Positions 1-8,282 are shown, numbered from the stretch's first letter. The stretch: DNA of 64,000 nt from JBBRTJ01 sp038244535 (GCA_038244535.1 JBBRTJ010000003.1:16217-80216); one strand, 5' to 3'. The notes: generated by a model from the letters alone, not told the origin. Made by a program: numbers and translations.

Positions 1-7
1 GGTCCAG

Positions 8-550
8 ATGAGTCGCATCGGTAGAGCTCCCATCGCCGTCCCCGCCGGGGTCGGCATCACCATCGAGGACCGGACCGTCACGGTCACTGGCCCGAAGGGC
101 ACCCTGTCGCGGGCCCTTCCCGGCGCCATCACCGTGGCTCACGAGGGCGACGAGCTCATCGTCAGCCGCCCCGACGATCTGCGCGAGAGCCGTTCGTTGC
201 ACGGCCTCAGCCGCACCCTGGTGTCGAACATGGTCGTCGGTGTGACCACCGGCTTCCGCAAGGACCTCGAGATCGTCGGCGTCGGCTACCGCGCCGAGGC
301 GCAGGGGCCGACGACGTTGAAGCTCGCTCTCGGCTTCAGCCACCCGGTGGTGGTCGACGCCCCGGACGGCATCGAATTCGAAGTGCCGATCCCGACGCGG
401 GTCAGCGTCACGGGCATCGACAAGGAGCAGGTCGGCCAGATCGCCGCCAACATCCGAGCCATCCGCAAGCCCGAGCCGTACAAGGGCAAGGGCGTCCGGT
501 ATGCAGGCGAGAAGATCCTCCGCAAGGCCGGGAAGGCCGGGAAGAAGTAG
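8..550 (+). CDS. rplF: 50S ribosomal protein L6
   Basis: Large-subunit protein L6, which binds 23S rRNA near the sarcin-ricin loop and helps form the factor-binding site. The 180-residue length matches the family. The N-terminus (MSRIGRAPI) and the C-terminal block rich in Lys and Gly (KPEPYKGKGVRY, then a basic tail) are typical of L6. It is the first gene in the window and follows the usual spc order (L6, L18, S5, L30, L15, SecY). The upstream gene, expected to be rpsH, lies outside the window. It ends two bases before rplR. Confidence 0.97.
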   Translation: MSRIGRAPIAVPAGVGITIEDRTVTVTGPKGTLSRALPGAITVAHEGDELIVSRPDDLRESRSLHGLSRTLVSNMVVGVTTGFRKDLEIVGVGYRAEAQGPTTLKLALGFSHPVVVDAPDGIEFEVPIPTRVSVTGIDKEQVGQIAANIRAIRKPEPYKGKGVRYAGEKILRKAGKAGKK

Positions 551-552
551 CC

Positions 553-921
553 ATGAGCAACGTCGCGAAGGTGCGCCGCGAACTGCGGCTGCGCCGACAC
601 CACCGGGTACGCAAGACGATCACGGGAACGGCCCTCCGTCCTCGCCTCGCCGCCCATCGTTCCAACAAGCACTTCACGCTCCAGGTCATCGACGACACGA
701 CCGGTCGCACCCTTGCGGCGGCGTCCACCGTCGAGCCCGTTGTGAAGGCTGCCGGGTCCACCGGCTCGGCCGCGGCCGCAGCCCGCGTGGGCAGCCTCGT
801 CGCCGAGCGAGCCAAGGCCGCTGGCGTCGAGAAGGTCGTGTTCGATCGGGGCGGTTTCTTGTACCACGGGCGAATCGCCGCAGCAGCTGATGCGGCGCGT
901 GCCGCTGGACTGGAGTTCTAG
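553..921 (+). CDS. rplR: 50S ribosomal protein L18
   Basis: L18 binds 5S rRNA and helps attach it to the large subunit. The 122-residue protein has a basic N-terminus (RRELRLRRHHRVRKTI) and the family segments RPRLAAHRSNKH and VVFDRGGFLYHGR. It lies two bases after rplF and three bases before rpsE, so it is surely part of the same spc transcript. Confidence 0.97.
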   Translation: MSNVAKVRRELRLRRHHRVRKTITGTALRPRLAAHRSNKHFTLQVIDDTTGRTLAAASTVEPVVKAAGSTGSAAAAARVGSLVAERAKAAGVEKVVFDRGGFLYHGRIAAAADAARAAGLEF

Positions 922-924
922 GAC

Positions 925-1485
925 ATGGCAACCGTCGACACGGCAGGCCTGCGCGAGTCGCGGGTCATCACCATCAACCGCGTGGCCAAGGTGGTCAAGG
1001 GCGGCCGCCGCTTCTCGTTCACTGCCTTGGTCGTCATCGGCGACGGAGCGGGCCGCGTGGGCTTGGGCTACGGCAAGGCCAAGGAGGTCCCCCTCGCCAT
1101 TCAGAAGGGGACCGAGGAGGCCAAGAAGAACCTCTTTGCCGTGGCACTCGCAGGGAGCACCATCACGCACCCGACAGTCGGCGAGGCCGGTGCCGGGCGC
1201 GTGATGATGAAGCCCGCCGCCCAGGGCACTGGGGTCATCGCCGGAGGCGCAGCCCGCGCCATCCTCGAAGAGGCCGGCATCCACGATGTGGTGGCCAAGA
1301 ACCTTGGTTCGTCCAACGCCATCAACGTCGCTCGGGCCACGATCGCCGGGCTCAAGGGCCTGAAGCGTCCTGACGACATCGCCCGCATGCGGGGCCTGTC
1401 CCAGGACGAGTTCGTGCCGAAGGGCCTTCTCAGGGCCTACCGAGACAGCCAACGTGGCCCCGTCGCGACGTCGGAGGTGCGGTGA
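925..1485 (+). CDS. rpsE: 30S ribosomal protein S5
   Basis: S5 acts in mRNA unwinding and decoding fidelity on the small subunit. The 186 residues include the N-terminal double-stranded RNA-binding fold (RVAKVVKGGRRFSF, GDGAGRVGLGYGKAKEVP) and the C-terminal S5 domain (GTGVIAGGAARAILE, then KNLGSSNAINVARATI). The length is in the normal range. Its TGA stop shares one base with the ATG of rpmD, which suggests coupled translation. Confidence 0.97.
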   Translation: MATVDTAGLRESRVITINRVAKVVKGGRRFSFTALVVIGDGAGRVGLGYGKAKEVPLAIQKGTEEAKKNLFAVALAGSTITHPTVGEAGAGRVMMKPAAQGTGVIAGGAARAILEEAGIHDVVAKNLGSSNAINVARATIAGLKGLKRPDDIARMRGLSQDEFVPKGLLRAYRDSQRGPVATSEVR

Positions 1486-1667
1486 TGGCCGTCAAGGTCA
1501 CGCAGGTGAAGTCAGCCATCGGCGCCAAGCCCAAGGCTGTCGGCACGCTCCGAGCTCTCGGTCTCGGGCGCATCGGCAACACCAACACGCTTCCTGATCG
1601 CCCCGAGATCCGCGGCATGATCGCCCGGGTCCCCCACCTGATCACCGTCGAGACGGTGGAGGACTGA
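1485..1667 (+). CDS. rpmD: 50S ribosomal protein L30
   Basis: Small L30 protein of the large subunit, 60 residues from the ATG at 1485. A GTG three bases upstream is also in frame, but the ATG has a GGAGGT ribosome binding site at 1473-1478 with good spacing and gives the usual L30 N-terminus (MAVKVTQVKS). The family signature RALGLGRIGNTNTLPD is present. It sits between rpsE and rplO, the standard spc position. Confidence 0.95.
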   Translation: MAVKVTQVKSAIGAKPKAVGTLRALGLGRIGNTNTLPDRPEIRGMIARVPHLITVETVED

Positions 1668-1668
1668 C

Positions 1669-2157
1669 ATGCGCGTCGACGAGCTCCAGCCGGTTCCCGG
1701 CGCCAACCGCTCCCGCAAGCGCGTGGGCCGTGGCGTCGGAGGCAAGGGCGGCAAGACCGCCGGCCGCGGCACCAAGGGCCAGCGCGCCCGCAACACGGTG
1801 GCCCGTGGCTTCGAAGGCGGGCAGATGCCCCTGAAGCAGCGCGTGCCGAAGCTCAAGGGCTTCAACAACCCCTTCCGCATCGAGTACCAGGGCATCAACC
1901 TCGACGTGATCGAGGGCACGGGCGCCGACGAGGTCACCCCCGGAACGCTTCATGCGGCTGGGCTGGCCCACAAGGGCGCGCTGCTCAAGGTTCTCGGTCG
2001 CGGCGAACTGTCGCGGCCCGTCCACGTGACCGCCCATGCGTTCTCCGCCTCGGCGCGGGAAGCCATCACCGCCGCAGGCGGTACGGTGACCGAGTTGCCG
2101 CTGCCCTACGGTTCAGGCCGCCCGCCGGCCAAGGGCAACCAGTTCACCAACCGCTGA
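1669..2157 (+). CDS. rplO: 50S ribosomal protein L15
   Basis: L15 is a late-assembly 23S rRNA-binding protein. The 162-residue protein starts with the conserved Gly/Arg/Lys-rich extension (KRVGRGVGGKGGKTAGRGTKGQ in part) followed by GFEGGQMPLKQRVPKLKGF, both diagnostic. Its start follows the rpmD stop by one base and GGAGGA lies just upstream. It precedes secY, as in most bacteria. Confidence 0.97.
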   Translation: MRVDELQPVPGANRSRKRVGRGVGGKGGKTAGRGTKGQRARNTVARGFEGGQMPLKQRVPKLKGFNNPFRIEYQGINLDVIEGTGADEVTPGTLHAAGLAHKGALLKVLGRGELSRPVHVTAHAFSASAREAITAAGGTVTELPLPYGSGRPPAKGNQFTNR

Positions 2158-2194
2158 CCCGGCCGCCGAGCCCCCTCTCCAGGAGCCCCCACCT

Positions 2195-3496
2195 GTGCTG
2201 TCGAGCCTGAAGAACGTCTTCAAGGTCACCGACCTGCGAAACAAGGTGCTGTTCACCTTGTTCTTGGTGGTGCTCTATCGCATCGGAACCCACGTCCCCG
2301 TCCCGGGGGTCGACTACGGCGCCATCCGTCAGCTGCAGAGCCGCGCCGAGCAACAGGGGACGCTGGGCTTCCTCAACCTGTTCAGCGGTGGCGCACTCAC
2401 TCAGTTCGCCGTCTTCGCCTTGGGCATCATGCCGTACATCACGGCGTCGATCATCGTCCAGATCCTGGGTGTGGTCATCCCGAAGCTCGAGGAGTGGCAG
2501 AACCAGGGCGCCGTCGGGCAACGCAAGATCACCCAGTGGACGCGCTACCTGGCACTGGCGATTGCGCTGCTCCAAGCGACCGGCCTGACCTTCGTGTTCG
2601 GCAAGGGTGGCGGTCAGGCGCTCCTCGGCCGGGGCGCGCCCGACGTCATCCTCCTGCCAGGCTTCCCCTGGACCCGGGTGGTCCTCGTCGTGCTCACCCT
2701 CACTGCCGGCACCTGCTTGCTCATGTGGTTCGGCGAGCTGATCACCCAGCGCGGCATCGGCAACGGCATGTCGATCCTCATCTTCTCGTCGGTGGTCAGC
2801 ACGCTGCCGTTCCAGTACTGGGCGTTGCTGCAGGAGAAGAAGTTCGTCGTGTTCGTCGTGCTCGTCGCCTTCTCGATCGGCATCTTGGTGGCGATCGTGT
2901 TCGTCGAACAGGGCCAACGAAGGATCCCGGTCTCGTTCGCTAAACGCGTCGTCGGCCGACGCATGTACGGCGGTCAGAGCACCTACATCCCGCTCAAGGT
3001 GAACCAGGCCGGCGTCATCCCGATCATCTTTGCCAGCTCCATCCTCTACCTGCCGGCGCTGCTGACCAACGTCGTCTCGTGGACCTGGTTCCAGGACTTC
3101 GTCAACAAGTACATCTTGGACACGACGAACTTCATCCACATCGTGATCTACGGCGTGATGATCGTCGGGTTCGCCTACTTCTACAACGCCATCGCGTTCG
3201 ACCCGGTCAAGCAGGCTGACCAGATCCGCAAGCAGGGTGGCTTCATCCCCGGCATCCGACCCGGCCCGCAGACCGAGCGGTACCTGGCCAAGATCCTCAA
3301 CCGGATCACGCTCCCAGGGGCGCTCTTCATCGCCGCGGTGGCGCTCATCCCGTCGATCATCCTTGCCCTCGGCAACGTGCAGCGGTTCCCGCTCAGTGGC
3401 ACCACCGTGCTCATCGCCGTCGGCGTGGCGCTCGAGACCATGAAGCAGGTCGACAGCCAGCTCATGATGCGGAACTACGAGGGCTTCCTGAAGTGA
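2195..3496 (+). CDS. secY: Preprotein translocase subunit SecY
   Basis: Central channel of the Sec translocon in the cytoplasmic membrane. The 433-residue protein has ten predicted membrane helices and family landmarks such as GIMPYITASIIVQI, the ITQRGIGNGMSI loop and the cytoplasmic segment ADQIRKQGGFIPGIRPG. It starts at GTG 2195 behind an AGGAG site at 2181-2185. It ends with the short cytoplasmic tail NYEGFLK. It lies 37 bases after rplO and shares the spc transcript. Confidence 0.97.
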   Translation: MLSSLKNVFKVTDLRNKVLFTLFLVVLYRIGTHVPVPGVDYGAIRQLQSRAEQQGTLGFLNLFSGGALTQFAVFALGIMPYITASIIVQILGVVIPKLEEWQNQGAVGQRKITQWTRYLALAIALLQATGLTFVFGKGGGQALLGRGAPDVILLPGFPWTRVVLVVLTLTAGTCLLMWFGELITQRGIGNGMSILIFSSVVSTLPFQYWALLQEKKFVVFVVLVAFSIGILVAIVFVEQGQRRIPVSFAKRVVGRRMYGGQSTYIPLKVNQAGVIPIIFASSILYLPALLTNVVSWTWFQDFVNKYILDTTNFIHIVIYGVMIVGFAYFYNAIAFDPVKQADQIRKQGGFIPGIRPGPQTERYLAKILNRITLPGALFIAAVALIPSIILALGNVQRFPLSGTTVLIAVGVALETMKQVDSQLMMRNYEGFLK

Positions 3497-3501
3497 CCAT
3501 G

Positions 3502-3528
3502 GCGCCTGCGATGCCAGGCGCACCTGGC
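3502..3528 (+). promoter_or_regulatory. Two mutually exclusive hairpins between secY and adk
   Basis: The 43-base gap between secY and adk can fold two ways. GCGCCTG (3502-3508) pairs with CAGGCGC (3515-3521) around a 6-base loop. Alternatively GCCAGG (3513-3518) pairs with CCTGGC (3523-3528) around CGCA. The two stems share bases 3513-3521, so only one can form. No T-run follows. It may be an attenuator or an mRNA processing site; function is inferred only from the pairing. Confidence 0.4.
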
Positions 3529-3539
3529 GCGAGGCCCGC

Positions 3540-4220
3540 GTGATCCCGGGAGTCCGCTTGATCATCCTCGGCCGGCAAGGAGCCGGCAAGGGGACGCAGT
3601 GCGTGCGCCTGTCGCGGCACTACGTCGTTCCCCACATCTCCACCGGAGACATGTTGAGGGCGGCGGTCAAGGAGGAGGGCCAGTTCGGGCGCGAGGCCAA
3701 AGCAGTGATGGATGCCGGCGAGCTCGTTCCTGACGACCTCATGATCGGAATCGTCGCCGAGCGCCTCGATCGCACCGATGCCCGGACCCGCGGCTACATC
3801 CTCGACGGCTTTCCTCGGACGGTCCCACAGGCCGAAGCGCTGCTCCAGATCACGATGCCGCGTCCCATCGACCTGGTCGTCAACCTCGAGGTCCCCCGCG
3901 AGCTGGTGCTGGCGCGGATCGCCGGGCGGCGGGTGTGCGTCGACTGCGGGAGCAACTACTCGGTGACCGACCGGCCCAAGCGCAACTGGAGCTGTGACTT
4001 CTGCGGTGGCGACGTCGTCCAACGAGACGACGACACCGAGGACGCTGTCAACCGCCGCCTCGATCTGTACGAGACCCAGACCCGTCCGCTCATCGAGTTC
4101 TTCTCGGCCACCGGAGATCTCGTGCTCGTCGATGGTGTAGGGCATCCCGACGAGGTGCTCGTCCGACTCGTGGCGACGATCGACGCCCGCCGCGAGCGTC
4201 GCCGCCGCATGGCACCGTGA
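3540..4220 (+). CDS. adk: Adenylate kinase
   Basis: Converts ATP + AMP to two ADP in the cytosol. The P-loop GRQGAGKGTQ lies near the N-terminus, followed by the AMP-binding segment (HISTGDMLRAAV) and DGFPRT. The LID carries four cysteines in two CxxC pairs (CVDCGSNY and CDFCGGD), so this is the long, zinc-binding LID type. At 226 residues it is slightly long for the family. GTG 3540 is the chosen start; TTG 3558 is an alternative. Its TGA overlaps the GTG of map. Confidence 0.95.
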   Translation: MIPGVRLIILGRQGAGKGTQCVRLSRHYVVPHISTGDMLRAAVKEEGQFGREAKAVMDAGELVPDDLMIGIVAERLDRTDARTRGYILDGFPRTVPQAEALLQITMPRPIDLVVNLEVPRELVLARIAGRRVCVDCGSNYSVTDRPKRNWSCDFCGGDVVQRDDDTEDAVNRRLDLYETQTRPLIEFFSATGDLVLVDGVGHPDEVLVRLVATIDARRERRRRMAP

Positions 4221-4996
4221 CCGTGGTCATCGCCCGGCGGGGTCAGCGCCCGATCCCTCGGCGGACCCCCGACGAGCTCAGATCGATGCGAGCGGCCGGG
4301 CGCGTGGTGGCCGAGATGCACGACCGGATCCGCGTGGCGGTGAGGGCGGGGGTCACGACGGGCGAGCTCGATTCGATCGCTCGAGCGGTGCTGGAGCGGC
4401 GATCGGCGAGGTCGAACTTCCTCGGGTACCACGGCTTCCCTGCCGTGATCTGCGCCAGCGCCAACGAGGTCGTCATTCATGGCATCCCCGGTGGGCGACG
4501 GCTGGAGGAAGGCGACCTGATCTCCATCGACTGCGGCGCCATCGTCGACGGGTGGCACGGTGATGCCGCGTTCACAGCTGCTGTCGGACGCATCGATCCT
4601 GACGCTGAGCGATTGATCGTGGTGGCCGAAGCCTCGTTGCGGGCCGGCATGGCCGCCATGGTCCCGGGTGGACGGGTGTCCGACATCGGTGCTGCCGTGC
4701 AGGCCGTGGTCGAGCTTGCCGGATTCGCCGTCGTCCGGGATTACACGGGCCACGGCATCGGTCGTGCCATGCACGAGCCCCCGGACGTCCCGAACCATGG
4801 CCGTGCAGGGCGGGGGCCGATCCTGGAGGTCGGCAACGTGCTTGCCGTCGAGCCGATGGTGTGCGCGGGTGGAGCCGATGTCGTCGAGCTGGACGACGGC
4901 TGGACGGTCGTCACCGCCGACGGACGGTGGGCCGCCCACGTCGAGCACACGATCCTCATCACCGAGCACGGCCCCGAGGTGCTGACCGCACCATGA
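4217..4996 (+). CDS. map: Methionine aminopeptidase, type I
   Basis: Removes the N-terminal methionine from nascent proteins. All five metal ligands of the pita-bread fold are visible in the 259-residue product: D105, D116, H179, E212 and E243, with spacing as in the E. coli enzyme. There is no N-terminal SH3-binding or zinc-finger extension, so it is the short form. The GTG start overlaps the adk stop by four bases (GTGA). It is the last gene of the spc unit here. Confidence 0.95.
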   Translation: MTVVIARRGQRPIPRRTPDELRSMRAAGRVVAEMHDRIRVAVRAGVTTGELDSIARAVLERRSARSNFLGYHGFPAVICASANEVVIHGIPGGRRLEEGDLISIDCGAIVDGWHGDAAFTAAVGRIDPDAERLIVVAEASLRAGMAAMVPGGRVSDIGAAVQAVVELAGFAVVRDYTGHGIGRAMHEPPDVPNHGRAGRGPILEVGNVLAVEPMVCAGGADVVELDDGWTVVTADGRWAAHVEHTILITEHGPEVLTAP

Positions 4997-5050
4997 GCAT
5001 CCCCCAGCTCGCCGAGGCGTCGCGGTACCGTCTGAGGTTCCGAGGGGGAC

Positions 5051-5079
5051 TTGGCGCGGGGGTCGCTGCCCGATAGGAT
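5051..5079 (+). promoter_or_regulatory. Likely promoter of the infA-rplQ operon
   Basis: TTGGCG (5051-5056) and TAGGAT (5074-5079) are separated by exactly 17 bases, a good vegetative sigma factor match. Transcription would start near 5086 and give a leader of about 70 bases before infA. It lies in the only sizeable gap between map and infA, so it probably drives the alpha-operon genes. Confidence 0.6.
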
Positions 5080-5157
5080 CGTCCCTCGGTCGTCGGCAGC
5101 TCGCGTCTCAACGCGCTCCGAGTCCGAACTCGTTCACCATTGAGGAGAAGCACCGCC

Positions 5158-5382
5158 CTGCCGAAGCCGAAGGAAGACGCGATCGTCCTGGAAGGGACGG
5201 TGGTCGAGCCGCTACCGAACGCCATGTTCCGTGTCGAGCTCGAGAACGGGCACAAGGTGCTGGCCCACATCTCCGGCCGGATGCGCATGAACTACATCCG
5301 CATCCTGCCCGGCGACCGCGTCCAGGTCGAGCTCACCCCTTACGACCTCCAACGGGGTCGCATCACCTACCGGTACAAGTAG
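5158..5382 (+). CDS. infA: Translation initiation factor IF-1
   Basis: S1/OB-fold factor that binds the ribosomal A site during initiation. The 74-residue reading (EGTVVEPLPNAMFRVEL, GHKVLAHISGRMRMNYIRIL) is unmistakable IF-1. The family N-terminus and an AGGAG ribosome binding site at 5143-5147 point to a CTG start at 5158. The in-frame TTG at 5140 overlaps that site and would add six unusual residues. A CTG start is rare, so TTG 5140 remains possible. rpmJ follows after nine bases. Confidence 0.9.
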   Translation: MPKPKEDAIVLEGTVVEPLPNAMFRVELENGHKVLAHISGRMRMNYIRILPGDRVQVELTPYDLQRGRITYRYK

Positions 5383-5391
5383 GAAGCAGCC

Positions 5392-5505
5392 ATGAAGGTT
5401 CGACCGAGCGTCAAGAAGATCTGTGAGAAGTGCAAGGTGATCCGTCGGCACGGGCGCGTGCAGGTCATCTGCGAGAACCCCCGACACAAGCAGCGCCAGG
5501 GCTAG
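5392..5505 (+). CDS. rpmJ: 50S ribosomal protein L36
   Basis: The smallest large-subunit protein, 37 residues starting MKVRPSVKKI. It keeps the zinc-ribbon ligands C11, C14, C27 and H32, so it is the zinc-containing paralogue. Position between infA and rpsM is the standard one. It ends eight bases before the rpsM start, and its TAG stop is part of the rpsM ribosome binding site (AGGAG at 5504-5508). Confidence 0.95.
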   Translation: MKVRPSVKKICEKCKVIRRHGRVQVICENPRHKQRQG

Positions 5506-5513
5506 GAGCACAG

Positions 5514-5894
5514 ATGGCACGAATCTCCGGCGTCGACATCCCGCGTGACAAGCGGGTCGAGATCGCCCTCACCTACGTCTTTGGCATCGGCCGTTCGACC
5601 GCGCAGAAGATCTGCAAGGCCTCGGGCATCGACCAAGACACCCGAGTCCGCGATCTGACCGAGGAAGAAGTCGGCCGCATCCGAGCCTGGGTCGAGACCA
5701 ACCTGCGTGTCGAGGGCGACCTTCGTCGTGACGTCGCACAGGACATCAAGCGCAAGATGGAGATCGGCTGCTACCAGGGGATCAGGCACCGCAAGGGCCT
5801 CCCGGTGCGAGGCCAGCGCACGCACACCAACGCTCGCACCCGTAAGGGCCCGAAGCGGACCGTCGCCAACAAGAAGAAGGTCGTGAGGAAGTAA
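5514..5894 (+). CDS. rpsM: 30S ribosomal protein S13
   Basis: Small-subunit head protein that contacts the P-site tRNA and the B1 inter-subunit bridges. The ATG at 5514, five bases after AGGAG, gives 126 residues beginning MARISGVDIPRDKRV. The helix-two-turn-helix (YVFGIGRSTAQKI) and the C-terminal block GLPVRGQRTHTNARTRKG are conserved. A reading frame extends farther upstream into rpmJ, but only this start fits the family length. Confidence 0.96.
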   Translation: MARISGVDIPRDKRVEIALTYVFGIGRSTAQKICKASGIDQDTRVRDLTEEEVGRIRAWVETNLRVEGDLRRDVAQDIKRKMEIGCYQGIRHRKGLPVRGQRTHTNARTRKGPKRTVANKKKVVRK

Positions 5895-5898
5895 CGCC

Positions 5899-6297
5899 AT
5901 GGCCAAGCCCAAGCCTGGGGGACGACGTCCCCGCAAGAAGGAACGCAAGAACGTCACGTTCGGCGTCGTGCACATCAAGAGCTCCTTCAACAACACGATC
6001 GTCACCGTGACCGACACCGAGGGCAACACCTTGTCCTGGGCGTCAGCGGGGAACGTCGGTTTCAAGGGTTCGCGCAAGAGCACGCCCTTCGCCGCTCAGA
6101 TGGCGGCCGAGAAGGCCTGCCGCGGAGCGATGGAGCACGGCGTGCGCAAGGTCGAGGTCTTGGTGAAGGGTCCTGGCTCCGGCCGCGAGACCGCGATCCG
6201 GGCCATTCAGAACACCGGCATCGAAGTGTCGGGAATCAAAGACGTCACCCCGGTCCCGTTCAACGGGTGCCGCCAGCCGAAGCGTCGGAGGGTCTGA
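5899..6297 (+). CDS. rpsK: 30S ribosomal protein S11
   Basis: S11 forms part of the platform around the E and P sites. The 132 residues show a basic N-terminus (KPGGRRPRKKERKNV), the core HIKSSFNNTIVTVTD and the C-terminal GCRQPKRRRV. It sits four bases after rpsM and three before rpsD. Confidence 0.97.
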   Translation: MAKPKPGGRRPRKKERKNVTFGVVHIKSSFNNTIVTVTDTEGNTLSWASAGNVGFKGSRKSTPFAAQMAAEKACRGAMEHGVRKVEVLVKGPGSGRETAIRAIQNTGIEVSGIKDVTPVPFNGCRQPKRRRV

Positions 6298-6300
6298 GCT

Positions 6301-6927
6301 ATGGCTCGCTACACCGGTCCTGTTTGCCGGCTCTGCCGCCGCGAGCGGATGAAGCTGTTCCTGAAGGGCACCAAGTGCGACTCGATGAAGTGCCCGATCG
6401 AGCGCCGCCCCTATCCGCCCGGCGACCACGGTCGCTCACGCCGCCAGACGGGCTCTGAGTACCTCACCCAGCTGCGCGAGAAGCAGAAGGCTCGCCGCAT
6501 CTACGGGCTCATGGAGAAGCAGTTCCGCAACCTCTACGCCGAGGCGAACCGCCAGAGCGGAGTCACGGGTGAGAACCTCCTGCGGATGCTCGAAACCCGT
6601 CTCGACAACGTCGCGTTCCGCGCCGGCTGGGCGTCGAGTCGTTCGCAGGCCCGCCAGCTCGTTCGTCACGGCCACGTCAAGGTCAACGGCAAGCGGGTCA
6701 CGATCCCGAGCTACAGCGTCCGCAAGGGCGAGGTCATCTCCCTCGGGGACAAGGCGCGCTCCATGATCGTGGTGCGCCAGAACATCGACGTGCTCGATCG
6801 CGCGGTTCCCCAGTGGCTCGACGGCTCCGATGAGGGCCATCAGGTCACCGTGCGTGAGCTGCCCATTCGGGCCCAGATCGACGTGCCGGTGCGCGAGCAG
6901 CTCATCGTCGAGCTCTACTCCAAGTAA
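6301..6927 (+). CDS. rpsD: 30S ribosomal protein S4
   Basis: Primary 16S rRNA-binding assembly protein and fidelity factor, 208 residues. The N-terminal region carries C9, C12, C26 and C31, the zinc-binding pattern. The S4 RNA-binding domain is centred on RLDNVAFRAGWASSRSQARQ and the following HGHVKVNG. In many bacteria S4 represses the alpha operon; no specific operator is apparent here. Confidence 0.97.
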   Translation: MARYTGPVCRLCRRERMKLFLKGTKCDSMKCPIERRPYPPGDHGRSRRQTGSEYLTQLREKQKARRIYGLMEKQFRNLYAEANRQSGVTGENLLRMLETRLDNVAFRAGWASSRSQARQLVRHGHVKVNGKRVTIPSYSVRKGEVISLGDKARSMIVVRQNIDVLDRAVPQWLDGSDEGHQVTVRELPIRAQIDVPVREQLIVELYSK

Positions 6928-6956
6928 GCCCTTCACCTTCCACTGCAAGGATCGCC

Positions 6957-7892
6957 ATGCTGGTCATCCAACGTCCGACTGTCGAGCCCCAAGGCGAGGA
7001 AGATGCGAACCGTCAGCGGTTCGCCATCGGCCCGCTCGAGCCCGGCTTCGGCCACACCATCGGCAACTCGCTGCGCCGGACGCTTCTGTCGTCCATCCCC
7101 GGCGCGGCGATCACCACCGTGCGCTTCGATGACGCCCTCCACGAGTTCGGCACCATCACCGGGATCACCGAGGACGTCACCGATCTGATCTTGAACCTCA
7201 AGGACATCGTGCTCATGTCCACGAGCGACGAGCCGGTGATCGTGCGCCTCGATGTCCGCGGTCCTGCCGACGTCACCGCCGCTGACATCAAGGTCCCATC
7301 CGAGGTCGAGGTGCTCAACGGCTCACAGCACATCGCCACGCTGAACGCCAAGGGGCGCCTCGCCGTCGACCTGACCATCGAGCGTGGTCGCGGGTACCTG
7401 TCAGCCGAGCGCCCGGCGGGCACCACCACCATCGGCATCGTCCCGATCGATGCCATCTTCTCGCCCGTTCGGCGAGTGACGTTCGAGATCGAGCCCACCC
7501 GGGTCGAGCAGTCGACGAACTACGACCGGCTGGTCCTCGACATCGAGACCGATGGCTCGATCACGCCAAAGGATGCGCTGGCCTCGGCCGCCGCCACCTT
7601 GCGATCGTTGGTCGATCTCGTCGCTGGTGTCAGCGATGTCGCTCAAGGTCTCGAGATCGGCGAGTCCGTCGGTGTCGGGAGCGGGTCCCCCGATCTCGAT
7701 CACCCGATCGAGGACCTCGACCTGTCCGAGCGGCCCCGCAACTGCCTGAAGCGGGCTCAGGTCAACACGATCGGCGAGCTCGTCGTGAAGTCGGAGGACG
7801 ATCTGTTGAACATCACCAACTTCGGGCAGAAGTCACTTGACGAGGTCAAGCAGAAGCTTGACGAGCGGGGCCTCTCGCTCCGCGGATCCTGA
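6957..7892 (+). CDS. rpoA: DNA-directed RNA polymerase subunit alpha
   Basis: The alpha subunit nucleates RNA polymerase assembly and contacts upstream promoter DNA and activators. The 311-residue protein has the N-terminal dimerisation domain (PGFGHTIGNSLRRTLLSSIPG) and the C-terminal domain with two helix-hairpin-helix motifs (RPRNCLKRAQVNTIGEL, then ITNFGQKSLDEV). A variable linker around residues 235-255 joins them. It is flanked by rpsD and rplQ as expected. Confidence 0.97.
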   Translation: MLVIQRPTVEPQGEEDANRQRFAIGPLEPGFGHTIGNSLRRTLLSSIPGAAITTVRFDDALHEFGTITGITEDVTDLILNLKDIVLMSTSDEPVIVRLDVRGPADVTAADIKVPSEVEVLNGSQHIATLNAKGRLAVDLTIERGRGYLSAERPAGTTTIGIVPIDAIFSPVRRVTFEIEPTRVEQSTNYDRLVLDIETDGSITPKDALASAAATLRSLVDLVAGVSDVAQGLEIGESVGVGSGSPDLDHPIEDLDLSERPRNCLKRAQVNTIGELVVKSEDDLLNITNFGQKSLDEVKQKLDERGLSLRGS

Positions 7893-7903
7893 GGAGCTGA
7901 ACC

Positions 7904-8257
7904 ATGCCCGCAACGCCCCGCAAGTCCCGCCGCTTCGGCGGTAGCGCAGCCCACCAGCGGCTGCTGATGGCCAACTTGGCGGCCTCGCTCATCGCCGCCG
8001 AGGCGATCACCACGACCGAGGCCAAGGCCAAGGCCCTACGCCCGATCGCCGAGAAGCTGATCACCAAGGCGCGCAAGGGCGGTCTTCACCAGCACCGTCA
8101 GATCGTCAGCTACCTCGGCGACAAGGAGATGGCCCACAAGCTCATCACCGATGTTGCTCCCCGGTACGCCGAGCGCCCCGGTGGCTACACGCGGATCCTG
8201 AAGCTCGGGCCGCGCCCAGGCGACAACGCGCCGATGGCGCGCATCGAGCTGGTCTGA
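7904..8257 (+). CDS. rplQ: 50S ribosomal protein L17
   Basis: L17 lies near the polypeptide exit tunnel. The 117 residues include a basic N-terminus (MPATPRKSRRFGGSAAHQ) and the family segments ANLAASLIAAEAITTTEAKAK and GGYTRILKLGPRPGDNA. A weak 5-base-pair hairpin (CCGGC/GCCGG, 8266-8279) lies between it and truA, probably too weak to end transcription. Confidence 0.96.
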   Translation: MPATPRKSRRFGGSAAHQRLLMANLAASLIAAEAITTTEAKAKALRPIAEKLITKARKGGLHQHRQIVSYLGDKEMAHKLITDVAPRYAERPGGYTRILKLGPRPGDNAPMARIELV

Positions 8258-8282
8258 GCCGTTTCCCGGCATCGGCCGGCTG

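Noticed and set aside
2144..3589. A 481-codon open frame on the minus strand opposite secY and adk
   Set aside because: Its product is rich in Asp, Arg, Glu and His with no fold-like pattern; it is the antisense shadow of strongly conserved genes in GC-rich DNA. The same holds for the long minus-strand frame opposite glmS (15659-17614).
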